Positions 11,680 to 22,384 of a stretch of DNA of 64,000 bases are shown in pieces. This DNA comes from Heterotrichella gracilis. Lineage: Eukaryota > Sar > Xanthophyceae > Tribonematales > Xanthonemataceae. The notes below the pieces were generated by a model. It was not told the origin of the DNA. It was given only the letters and a program-made list of their open reading frames with translations, and did not search any database. Position 1 is the first letter of the stretch; every line of letters starts with the position of its first letter. The stretch covers positions 1 to 64,000 of the forward strand of contig JAULBX010025065.1 of NCBI GenBank assembly GCA_032358255.1. The letters run 5' to 3'. The position numbers were made by a program, and so were the translations under genes.

Positions 11680-14594
11680 AATGTTTGCGTTACAGACACC
11701 GAACTATCGCGCTTGATATTGCCAACGCCATAAGCGAGGGCTGCAGCGTATTTGCATCCCGGTGAGTTTGACCCGAAGCACCGCTAAGGCATGCAAACCA
11801 AACGTTTTTGCCTGTGGCTCGGACACGTTGTACACCTTGGACACGTTGTACAACCAGCTTTAGACTACGTTTTGTTCGGGTCCAAGGTTGTATTCAGGCT
11901 ATTGCCAATAGTACTGGCAGTGAGTCTGAAGTTGAGTCCAACAAAAAGGACGGGGATAAATACTCAGCGCGTGGGCACCTCCTGCCAGGTCACCAGGCAA
12001 TAATGTGTGTGGCATGGCCGTGGGGGTGGGTGGGCCCTTATAGGTAATTACTTCTGCAGGCAAGAGGGCGAGGTGCACAACTCTTCCCCATCGTGTTCAG
12101 GCTGCTGCATGCACAGTACCAAATCCCATCACTGACAACCGTTTGCTGCGGGTCTGTTTAGGGTTCAGGGTTTAGGGTTGGTTGTCAACCCCGGTGTCAA
12201 CCCCTGCGTACTCTTCATTGACTTGTACTTAAACTTCAAAGGGTGAATCCAGGTATATTCCTGCAGTCCACACCGATGGTGCAACAGTTTAGTTAGGGGT
12301 GCGCCATGGCATGCCATGGCGCGGCGTACCGGCAATGGTATATGGAGTGGGCAACAATATTTTCAACCATGGAACCAGTGATGGAACATAAAAACTGGTT
12401 TACTAAGGAATATTAGTTTTGTTTTATCAGTTTGTGTATAACCCTCTTCATATACCCTTCTAAAGCAATGCATGGAGCGGAAAGCCACACCCCATGACCA
12501 TTTGAATGCCTGAGATAGTGAAATGGTCCTGTCCACATGTGGAAGGTTCATGCTTATCTCTGTGGCATGCAAGGTATACTATGTGTAGGGTTGATTACGT
12601 AAGCTATGCTCAGGTTTACCGGTGGGAGGTTGGGGGTGGTCCGCATGGCACTGAGAGATTTAACCTGGCCAGGCCAATTTTAGATGCAAGCTGGCTGCAA
12701 GCACTCTTGGAGGATCCAGTACTAAATCCCTATACCCTAATTTACTACCGCCCACCTGCGCTAGTTGCGTACCACATGCATGAGGCATGCCACTGCCGCC
12801 CACATGCGTTTGGCGGACCATATTGCACCATCCACCTATCACTGTATTGTACATCCAACATGAAGTTGAAGGATAACAAAACAAGTTCAGCACCACCTCG
12901 GGCACTGTCGTAGACTGTGGCACACATTATAATACACCTAGCTATGCACCGCTTTTGCACATTGGCAATTGGCTTGCACCTGTGGCCCATGACTGCACGT
13001 ACAGTGCGTTCACTTTATGTATTTCTAATCCGCCACCAGGTCCATCCAATACAACATGCGTGGATGTTCAGTGATTCCAAAACAGCCTGCGACTGGTACC
13101 ATACATGGGTATCCAAAAATGGATGGAGGAGGAGCGGTAGCAGGAGGAGAGTGGGGGGAGGGGATAGGATGAAGTACTTGACCGGGATCAGAGAAGGCTC
13201 ATAGCACAGTGCGCGACCAGGATTAGTGATAACTCTCTGGTGTGACTGAGTGAAGTTGCTGAGTGGGTTATAGGACCGGCGGGGGCGCTTGATGGTGATC
13301 AAGTGTGCGTGACAATTTTGGGTTTGGGCTTAACAGTTTGGCGTCTAGTGGTTCACCGAGGTTCATGAGCACTTATTGAGGTCATGGCCCTTAGCCTGTG
13401 TACAAATAGCACCCAGCAAATAAACTGGGTTGATTAAACCCAAAACATAAAAAAGGAGAGTCCCATGTGCGTTTTCACGTTATAGATACCCCCCTTGCAC
13501 CCCCCCGTCTTTTCTAGTTATAAGGTGGTTCTCGTCATGAAAGAGGCCAAACCTTTTTGCTTTTTGCCAAAGGCTTTGGCTTCGACTGCAGTTGATAAAC
13601 CAGCTGATGCAAGCTAACCCGCCCTCACAGGGTTCCAGTTTCAAGGTTTTTACTTTCGCCTGGTGATGCTGTTGCAGAACGTTGGTAACTTATTCTTTTG
13701 TCGTGCCAGGACTGGGTGTGTCACGCGTGAGGGCGGATGGGGTTTTAAAGCTTTCGCTTCCTAAAGCTCGAACTGCTAGCTAGAAAAGAGTCAGTACGAA
13801 ATAAAGGCTGCGCTTGTGTCCACCCCTACTTCTAACTTGCATGGGCGAGCTACCCTGGACGAAATTAATTCTACGCGGGAACGCTGGTAAGCCAGGCTGA
13901 CGGGCATTGAGTCGCCCCCGCAGGTGAGTTCAAGCACTCGCACAGCAACAGTTACTTGCCTCAGCGTGTTGGGCACACGATTATTCCACAACGGACCACT
14001 GGGTCGCAGTGCATCACCGTTCCGCGCTCCCTGTCATGGCAGTGGCAGTACGAAAACGGTGGTGGCGGAAGGATGGTACGAACGAGTTTTGCCTCCAATT
14101 CCAAGGCATCTTTACGTCCCCACGTATTGCAACTTGCTGCATGTGCTATTGAAAAGGGTTGCGCACTGTTTCCTTCCCTTGATGTCAGTGGTGCGGGAGC
14201 CTTTCTGTCGCTGTTGGACCTCGCTGTGTTTGAGCTGCGTTGGCCTACGTGTCTGTGTCGTGAGTTCTGCCCTGGCCCTGCCCGCTATGGCTGGCTACGG
14301 CCTTGCTCCTGTGTACTTGTAAACTTACTTCTCTCGACAGCGAGTTGGCATACGCAGCGAGTTCCACGAACGAAAGAGTGCACTGGTTGTACCATAATGA
14401 CCATCCAGCCACAAGGCGTTTTCCAAGTTGGGCACCCACCGCACGCTCTTTCCATCAGCCATAAGTGCCTGAGCAGCTTGATTCTTGCTTTATTCTGAAC
14501 TTGTGCCCTCCAAGTTGTGCTTCCAGCAGTTCTTGTGCACCCTTGCACCCGCAGGGAACCTGAACAGGGGGTCATCACCCTGTTTGCCCTGTGA
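11680..14594. promoter_or_regulatory. Divergent intergenic region, PATROL1-like/SnRK2
   Basis: The two flanking genes point away from each other, so this 2.9 kb must hold both promoters and 5' UTRs. ORFs here are short and unconvincing. A telomere-like stretch (GGTTCAGGGTTTAGGGTTGG) lies at 12161-12182. The part from about 13900 may be transcribed 5' leader of the kinase gene, because the kinase start codon directly follows an in-frame TGA. I see no clear TATA box that I would defend. Confidence 0.4.
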
Positions 14595-16645
14595 ATGGCC
14601 ACCATGGACAGCCTCAGTACTGACAAGTACCAGGTGGTCAGGGAGTTGGGAGTCGGTGCCTTTGGCCAAGTGATGCTGGCTGTGGACAGACAGACAGGTG
14701 GGTGGAGTTGAGGAGGGACCTCGCTCTGCGCACAGAACTCTTGCTTACCCTTGTGCAGCATCATGCCCACTACCACCACAACCAGCCTTGGTGCCTTGCA
14801 GCTTGCATCCACTAGAACAGCAGCCAACTTTGTGCCTTTTCACAGGAGAGGAAGTGGCAATAAAGTACATGGAGCGAGGCAGTCAGGTCACCAAGTATGT
14901 TGAGCGGGAGATAATGATTCACAGCCAGCTGTCGCACCCTCACGTGGTGGAGTTTCGGGAGGTGTTCCTGACTGAGAAACACCTAGGGATCGTCATGGAG
15001 TACTGTGCTGGTGAGTGCGAACTGGCGGTGCAACCTGATGTGGCTGTCATGCTCGTGTCCAACTGCTCTGGCAACATGGGTGCACAGATGGCGTTCTTGG
15101 CATTTAGCTCAAGAGTCTCTCACAAATCTGCGCAGCGTATAACCTCCCTGTATGTTCACTTGCCTTGCCCTCTGCACAATCGTCACTGCCTTGGTTGAGT
15201 GCAACGGGTCCGCTGCTGGCACCCTGCCTATGACCTTCCTGTGCTGTCCTTGTGCCGAAGGTCAACAGCATGCTAAACAGCTGTTGCACTCGAACCTTGC
15301 TTAGCTTCGTGCTGAGAGGGCGTCTATGCGGGTCAACAATGGACTCGCTGGCAGTGGCCAATGGGTACTGTGGTTTGCTGTGGCTTATGCAGTACTGGAT
15401 GCTATGCAGGGGGGGACCTGTTTACGTACGTTATTGCCCACAGAGGCTTGCACGAGAAGCCAGCTCGGTGGTTTTTCCAGCAGTTTATGCTTGGCCTGGA
15501 TTACTGCCACCGGATGGGCATTGTCAGCCGCGATGTCAAACTGGAAAACACGCTGTTGGATGGCGGCAACCCACCCATGCTCAAAATCTGTGATTTTGGG
15601 TATGCAAAGTCAGAAGTTGAGCACTCCAAGCCCAAGACCAAGGTAAGGGTGTTACTATCCCATTCTTTCATACACAAAATGCCTTGTGAACTCCTCCATT
15701 GTAGCACAAAGGTGGTCAGACCTAGGCATACCTGGTGGTTGCTTGTCACTGAAAGCTGGTTCAAACCCTCAGGTTGGCACACCAGGGTACACGGCACCCG
15801 AGGTCTTGAAAAACAGCTCGCTAGGTGGCTACGACGGCAAACTTGCTGACATATGGTCAGCAGGAGTTATGCTGTACAGGTATGTTACCATTGGCTTCTC
15901 AGCTTGATGCAAAGTATTAGGCCTGGCCTGAAGTATTGCTGTTTGCTTTGGTGTCCCTGACGTGCTGAGGACTATCAAAGCAGCCTTTTGCGTCAGACTC
16001 CACGTTAATCCGCGTTTGGGTTGCCTGCAGCATGCTCTTTGCTCGGTACCCCTTTGAGCGTCCCGAGGACGCCCAAATGAACGAGTTTGAGAAGGTCCAA
16101 GCTGTGCTAAAGCGTATCCTTGCGGTGGACTACACAATCCCAGGGGACATCTCTGCAGAGTGCAAAGACTTGTTGGAAAAAATCATGGTTGCTGATCCTG
16201 GCCAGAGGATTACAATTTCAAACATCTACAAGCATCCGTGGTTTTCCCAGGACCTACCCGAGGGGATCGAGTTCTTCAACGATGACATAATTTCCCAGGT
16301 GGGTTTCTATGGTGTTGCAGTTGCGGGTTGCCGCCAGGAAACACTTGGGGTGGAGGGACCCTGCACAATGATGTTGCATGATGAGGTGGTGCTGACCTAG
16401 TGACAGCTCGCACCCTAGCCTAGGGTGTCCAGGCCTGTCGGGTGACTTCATCCCATTACCTATGACTACGTGAGCGGCACTGATCAGCCTTCCCTTTCTT
16501 GCAGCCCATTGAACGGATACAGTCGCCTGACCAAATACAGGCCACCATCCAATCGGCTCAAGTGTCCACTTCCTCGACACTGGTCAGTTACGATGACTAT
16601 GGTGACGATGAAGACGATTTTGACTTTGACAACCCAGACTATTAA
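14595..16645 (+). CDS. SnRK2-type serine/threonine protein kinase
   Basis: Six exons (14595-14697, 14846-15010, 15410-15642, 15773-15879, 16031-16298, 16505-16645) encode 338 aa, the usual SnRK2 size. The Gly loop is at 19-24 (GVGAFG), the ATP lysine at K41, the helix-C Glu at E56, the catalytic Asp at D131 in [14 protein letters not shown], and DFG at 151-153, followed by [20 protein letters not shown] and DFGYAKS are SnRK2 hallmarks. The C-terminus is very acidic (about 318-338, [17 protein letters not shown]), like the regulatory acidic patch of plant SnRK2s, which act in osmotic, ABA or, in algae, nutrient-stress signalling. The HRD histidine is Ser129. In the activation loop the Ser matching SnRK2.6 S171 is kept, while S175 is Thr. 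The next ATG at 14604 has a better start context (ACCATGG), so initiation there is possible. Confidence 0.93.
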
Positions 16646-18090
16646 CCTCTGAATGCATGGAGGCGGCAAGTACTGATGTACTTTGAGCATGGCTCGTTGA
16701 CTGCTCTTTCCTTGCAAGCCTCTGGCAGTGCTTGGCTTTCAGATTCGTGGGTTTCTCCAACCCTCCAGTGCCAAGCAGTGCCACCTTGTCAGGGTCTTTC
16801 CTCGCGAGCATGTGTACAGTACTGAGTGTAAAGGGGGTACCAACGGGAGTTGGTGCCAGATCCAGTACACACCTTCACTAAGTTCTCAGAGTACCTTTGG
16901 GTTGTTCACACACCCTAGGGCAGGCTGCAGCTCATGGCTGCCAGGACCGTTTGGGAGTACACGTGTTGCTGGCGGTTGCTTTGCACTGATACCTCAGCAT
17001 TGCACCTTGTAGCTCAACCCCTGACCTCAAACCCTAGACACCTGGCTCATCAGCCACCTGCACGTGCTGCTCGTTGTGATAGTGCCCCGTAAAGTAACGA
17101 TGGGCTGGAGTTATTTTCCATATCCACACCGACGCCCCGCCTGTGTAGACTGTAGAGGAATTTATATTCTGTCAGGAGTTTTGTTCTACACGTGTTTTCC
17201 ACGTCACCATTGTCATAAACCTGCTTGCAACTGCTTTTCAGCGCTCTGGCCAGTACCTTGCCTGCCTAGTTATAGTGCAGTTTTATCAGTTTACTTGGAG
17301 TTTCCCATCCAGTTGAAGCCGGCGAACGTCCCTGGGTGTTTTTTCAGTGAGTCGCATTGGTTTTGCTGCAGCTCTGCGCTAGCTGGTCTTTCTTGCACTT
17401 TGTGTTGAGCAGGGTTTTACAGGCTTGTGAGGAACCCAGGCTTCAACAGCCCACAGGATAGCAAACTTAACCCACCACAGAGGTTGGTGATCTATCTCCC
17501 AGTAGGACAGGCTAGGGTAAATAATTATCAGCTATAAATGACAGCTGTAACAGTTGCCACCCGCTTTGATTGTTGTTACTTTCAAAACGCTTTTGTAAAC
17601 AACTTTGCTGTCCTTTGCTGATAGCATAACGTGTCCTTCCCCCTGATGGTCACCAGTGGTCAGTATTGACCGGGCCACCAAGTGTTGACCACGCAATTAA
17701 GTGTCACAGTGACACGACCAATGGGAAGAACTCACCAGCCTTGCTGAGAAATGGAGACGAAAAGGTCCTTGCGAGTCTGTAGTTGGTGCCCCCACCAGCA
17801 CCCAAACGTGGTGCTCTACTGCGTGTGTATCAACCTGGTCCTCTCACATTGACCCACTTCAAGGAATATGAAAGAGAAGGCGCAGTATGCATAGGGAAGC
17901 GGCGGGGGATCAAGATTGCCATTAAACATTAGAAAAACTGAAGGTGAAAGTGACCCATCTCTGGGAGAAAAGGAGTCAGCCGTTGCTGGTGCAGAGCAGC
18001 TGTTGGACTGAAGGTGGGGACTCACGTAAACCTAACAGTCTGGTAACTGGAGGTTCCCTCTGTCGGCAAATACAACAGCCGCCTAGCAGC
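16646..18090. other. Convergent intergenic region
   Basis: The SnRK2 gene and the Tim44-like gene end toward each other here. The stretch should hold both 3' UTRs. ORFs are short and no family is recognised. TGTAA, the usual chlorophyte polyadenylation signal, occurs in TTTTGTAAACA near 17594 on the plus strand, which would give a long kinase 3' UTR; this is only suggestive. Confidence 0.4.
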
Positions 18091-20351
18091 CTACATCATG
18101 TTCAGAATGGTCCAACTCGAGTCTAGGTCATCTGCAGGCAGGTTGCCCAGCAAAGGCCCGCGCGCAAACGTCCACACATGCGACCGGTTGTCTGTGGTTT
18201 CTGACACCACCTCGCCGCTTTGGTTGGTCACCTGCACAACCACAAGGAGTGTGTTGCGACAGCATGGGTGCGGTGAAAGCTGCAACGGAAGGCATACTTG
18301 ACCCTTATTATAAGGAAAACTGTTATACACACATCCATAGGATTTGTAGATAATGTAGGGCATTATTGGTGGTGACCTGGCAGAGTGGCGCACCCATGGG
18401 GCACCCTTGTAACTCACCGTGCTGACTATTTTGCCTTTGAACCTCACTGCAATGAATAACCACACACCATGGATGGGGTTATTGAACGGGGTGGCCGAGG
18501 ACGATGAAGGCTCTGCAACATCACTTTGCGCAGCCAGTTCCTCGTCAAACCTGCAAGGTAGGATTTTGGGCTTAGGGTTTAGTTCTTGTCAAACCTGCAA
18601 CGGTTGACTGCATCAAGCAGACAGCTTACAAATACTGTACTTGTAAACAGCAGTTGTGCATCCTGCCAAATGCACCACTCAAAGAGCAATAGGCGCAATA
18701 CGTACTGGGCAATGAAGGATGGCGTGCGTATGCCAACTTCCTCCAGCCCTGCTGTGCCAACGTCTTCGACCCGTATCCGGAAGCTGAACCCCTGCGCTTG
18801 ATAGTCCTCGATCGTCGCCCTGCATAGGGCAGTCAATCGTTAACTGCAGTGACAGGTTGCTGCTACTGCAAAGCTCCAGCAACGGATATTTCCAGACAGC
18901 GGGACATCAATGATTACTGACAGCAGTTAATGACTGGAAAACGCATGGCGCCTGTGTTTGCAGCAAGCTCTGTGAACAAGCTGCCAGACCAAGTTGCAAG
19001 GACCCTGAACCCTAAAACAGTCCTAAACCCTAAATCACTCAGGTGCGTACTTCATGGCGGTGAATAGCCTCTCCGACAGCATGGGCTTGAGGGTGTCGAT
19101 GTCGTCCTGGTTGTACAACTCGTTGACTGCACACAAGGACACAAGCTAGCTTGTCATAACTGTCAAAAGGTGACTATTTTGCAGTCTACACATGCCCGCA
19201 GCCTACACATTCCCGCACAGCCCCGATTTTGCCAGCTGTTTGTGGCCCATCAACCAGGATGCTTCATGCATGTTTGCAGATCGCGGTATGAAGCAAAAAT
19301 AGAACTGAAATTGAGATGAGACGCGTAGTTATATAGACGCCTCCCTTACTGTTCCAGTGCACATTTCGTGGGCTGGGCACTTCTTGCACGGTTGCGCCAG
19401 AATACCGGCCGCCTCTCACCTGTCCAGAACGCATCTTTGGCACCTTCAAGGAACTCATCTGGGTCAAAGCTCTTCTCAATGTACTCCTTGTAGACCTTGA
19501 CGGCAATGCCAACCTGAAACAGCGAGTGGCTCAGCGGACCAGTACCCCAGAGGGTAACCAGGGGCGTGCACACAGGTGGCGTGGAAGCAGTTGTCACTGC
19601 AACGCACGTGCTGCAGGCAAAGCATGCAGGTACATGGCACCCCAAGAGCTTTGTGCTACAAGCCAGCAGCCATGCACATATGACCCCTAGCCGCAACCGT
19701 ACCCGGACGCCCTTCAGAGCTGATAGTACCCATTCCAGGACGCTGCCAAGTGCGCCAGCTTCGGGATCCTCCTGCGTGCTTTCGAGTTTCTTGTTCGTCC
19801 CTGCAAAGAGTTATAAGGTGACTATATCTGTGTGTGTCAGGCACCAACAGTTGTGGCCACCTGACGATGATGACCCACATCCTCAGAGTTGGGTTGTGCT
19901 AAGGGAACCCAGGAGTTTTGCACACCATTCAACCCACCGTAGTCATGGACATAAGGTAGTGGTGCCTGTTCACCCATCTGCTACTGCTTGCTATGCAGTG
20001 GAGCGTTGGGTTTTATGCAAGCATGCATGCATACATATGATGACCCACACACAGTTCCAACGATACGAACCCACCTTTCAGCTGGTTCAGGCCATCCCAG
20101 AACTGTTTTTCTTGCGAAGAGACTTGGCCTGGACTCTTTCGTTCGTCTTCTTGCGGGCTCCCACCTGAGGTGGATGAGAACCGCTGGCCACGATGTGCAC
20201 GCTGGCTGTTTGTATATGCGTGCGAGGTTGTAGGCTCTCCAGAATACCGCACGCTTGCTCCACCCAAAGCTTCTGAGGCTGCAGTTGCGACGATGCTGTC
20301 CCGTAGGTGGGCGGTGGCAAACACCCGTGATGCATGCCTCAGCAGGGCCAT
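18091..20351 (-). CDS. Mitochondrial Tim44-like domain protein (mL45/MBA1 or Tim44 relative)
   Basis: Seven exons (20351-20075, 19800-19703, 19513-19420, 19126-19051, 18819-18706, 18550-18418, 18231-18091) encode 310 aa. The N-terminus (MALLRHASRVFATAHLRDS) is basic and amphipathic, as in mitochondrial presequences, and the next 70 residues are Ser/Gln-rich linker. A Tim44-like domain follows: FDPDEFLEGAKDAF, then a segment with NELYNQDD...MLSERLFTAM, a strand-rich middle with EVGIRTPSFIAQF, and a C-terminal HVWTFARGP...DSSWTILNMM. This domain occurs in Tim44, which recruits Hsp70 at the TIM23 translocon, and in the ribosomal protein mL45/MBA1, which holds the large subunit at the inner membrane. 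At 310 aa without the long Tim44 N-terminal coiled region, an mL45-like role fits somewhat better, but I cannot decide. Confidence 0.82.
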
Positions 20352-20732
20352 CGAGTTTGCATGCAGACACAACTCACCCTGGGGAACCGCGTCGTTTTGA
20401 AGTGCAAGCAAAGGTTTATACCTTTAAAAAATAGGTGGGCTGACGCTCTGCAGGTGGGTTTTCCACTGCAGCAACGTTTAGTCCCGCCCACATAAAGTTC
20501 AGCGCCAATAAATAGAGTATGCGAAGTCACGAAGTCCACGCAGGCCAACCATTTCACGGAAGTCAACCTAATAGCGCTTGAATCAGGTGTAACTGCAAAT
20601 TACCACTACTTAACCGCTGTCATCACCCGTTTACCGGAAGGCCACGCCCAGCAGTGCACTTTTCGACATAGTGCCACAAACTGCAACGAAGCGTCGATTT
20701 GTGCATGCTCTCAAGGACCAACGGCGAACCCG
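20352..20732. promoter_or_regulatory. Short bidirectional promoter region
   Basis: Only 381 bases separate the start codons of the divergent Tim44-like and small charged-protein genes, so the two promoters must share or abut elements. An AT-rich patch (AATAAATAGAGTATG) lies around 20508-20522. No element can be assigned with confidence. Confidence 0.5.
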
Positions 20733-21345
20733 ATGAGTGTAGTGCGAAAGCCTAACACTTTTGCTCGTAAGGAGGAAAATGAATTGGACAAAACACTGCG
20801 GAAGTTCGAGGCCAAGATGGATAAGAACGACCCAGAGCAAGTGAAGGTACATGTGTCGGCATGCATGCTCGTCTGAACCCCCACAGATGACACTCCTGTG
20901 ACTGACGGCTGGCTGTCCGCTCCAGGTGTTTGCGGAGATGAAGGAATATACAAAGGACCTTCAAAGACTCCGTGGTGATTGGAACAAGCCCTCGCATGAG
21001 AGGGACTGGAACGAGTACAAAGTGCCTGAAAAGGACACCGCCCCCTTGGAGTTGGACAGCTACAAGTACGTGGGCACACAGACAAAAGTGCCGCACCAGT
21101 ACCTTGATATAGGTTTTTATTAAGTCTTGACATTTTCCAGCCCAAGTGGTTGCCTCTCACCCACCATCTAACAGGGATGGGCCACCTCCCCACATGGAAA
21201 GGCATGACCATACGCATTCGGCCGCCCTTGGCCTGACCACCAATTTTGTGTGCTGGGCAGGGCCTACAAGGCAGTAAAAGAGCGCGAAAGAAAGTACAAG
21301 GAGCGCCTACAGCCCTTCAAACGGTACACCGACGAAGACGATTGA
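20733..21345 (+). CDS. Small highly charged protein, unknown function
   Basis: Three exons (20733-20846, 20926-21065, 21261-21345) join in phase to a 112-aa protein. It starts MSVVRKPNTFARKEEN and is rich in Lys, Glu and Asp. It is mostly helical or coiled-coil in appearance over residues about 12-55 and ends ERLQPFKRYTDEDD. There are no signal peptide or membrane segments. The donor at 21066 (GTACGT) and the acceptor at 21260 (GGGCAG) are good. I do not recognise the family. The shape is reminiscent of small structural or flagellar proteins of algae, but that is a guess. It is divergently paired with the mitochondrial Tim44-like gene at 381 bases. Confidence 0.78.
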
Positions 21346-22384
21346 TGTGGATGGTGACGCCATTGCCAGATTGGTTTGGCCATGGGTTGCAGCTTATGCT
21401 TGCCGCTGTTGGATGTTTTCTGTGAGGAAGTTCAGTCACTGTCCAACACAGTAGGATCAACAAGGGCGATGGGAAGGGAGAGGGCGTCCAGGAGAGCAGT
21501 AGGTGTTCACCATGGCACAGCTGCCATTGCGGGGAGGGGGGCTTTGCAAGGGCACATTTGTATGGGGACAGTCACGCGTTTTATGGCCCATTTAGTAAAG
21601 GCGCAGCATATTTGTGGCATGCTCATTCTCCAGGGTCTGCCACCCTTGCGCCACCGCTAGCAGCAGTGCTCGCCTGCAGTCGTTGACGTTGCAAAGGTAT
21701 AATACAAAGGTTCCCGTGGTCATGGTAGGCCATGTCTTACAAGCAGCAGCAGCCAGATACTAACCACGTGCATCCCCCCCCCCACACAAAAATCTGCTAA
21801 AAAGGCATATCAACAATTTGCAACATTGCGTAGTAGGTAGTTGTAGTTATCCAGTGCAAGGACGCCAGTGAACATTAGCCCTTGTTCCCGCTGCCAGTAC
21901 GCAAGGCCTGATGGCCAAGTCATTGAACAGCGCACTAGGCCCAAAACAGTGTTGCGCAAGTGGGTGCCAGTTGCATGCTAAACCATATATTATTGCATCA
22001 AGGAGGTCTTCCTAACGCCAGGCTACCACACCAACTTAGGTATAGCCCTGGCGGGACTCAGGCCAGCAGCATGTCAATGCCTGAAAATTGCAGTGAAAAT
22101 GCTCCACTGGAGCATTGATGATGATTATCAGCAAAAGCAAACAAAATCGTACCGTGCAGTGGCAACCCTTAGGGTTGAGCTGAGGTTCGATTGGTAGATC
22201 CCTGCTGGGCCCTTGTATGGACTGTCTACCAACGGCAGCTCTGTGGCTAACATACCCTGCAAAACCCTAGGTTCCATTCACAATCACCGCAAAATGGCCA
22301 ACATGGCCGCCCCCCTTAAGAGCCTCGCCCCTCCTCCGACTCCCCCTCGCCTGCCCATCGGCAGCTCCACCCGTCTGGCAGCGC
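21346..22384. other. Convergent intergenic region
   Basis: This lies between the 3' ends of the small charged-protein gene and the DEG1-type gene. ORFs of under 95 codons without family features are present. A C-run at 21774-21783 is visible. It probably holds the two 3' UTRs. Confidence 0.4.

Noticed and set aside
13924-14322. 132-codon ORF upstream of the SnRK2 start
   Set aside because: It overlaps a second ORF in another frame, lacks family features and likely lies in the promoter or 5' leader.
19566-20168. 200-codon plus-strand ORF
   Set aside because: It is antisense to two exons of the Tim44-like gene, spans an intron and has no family features.
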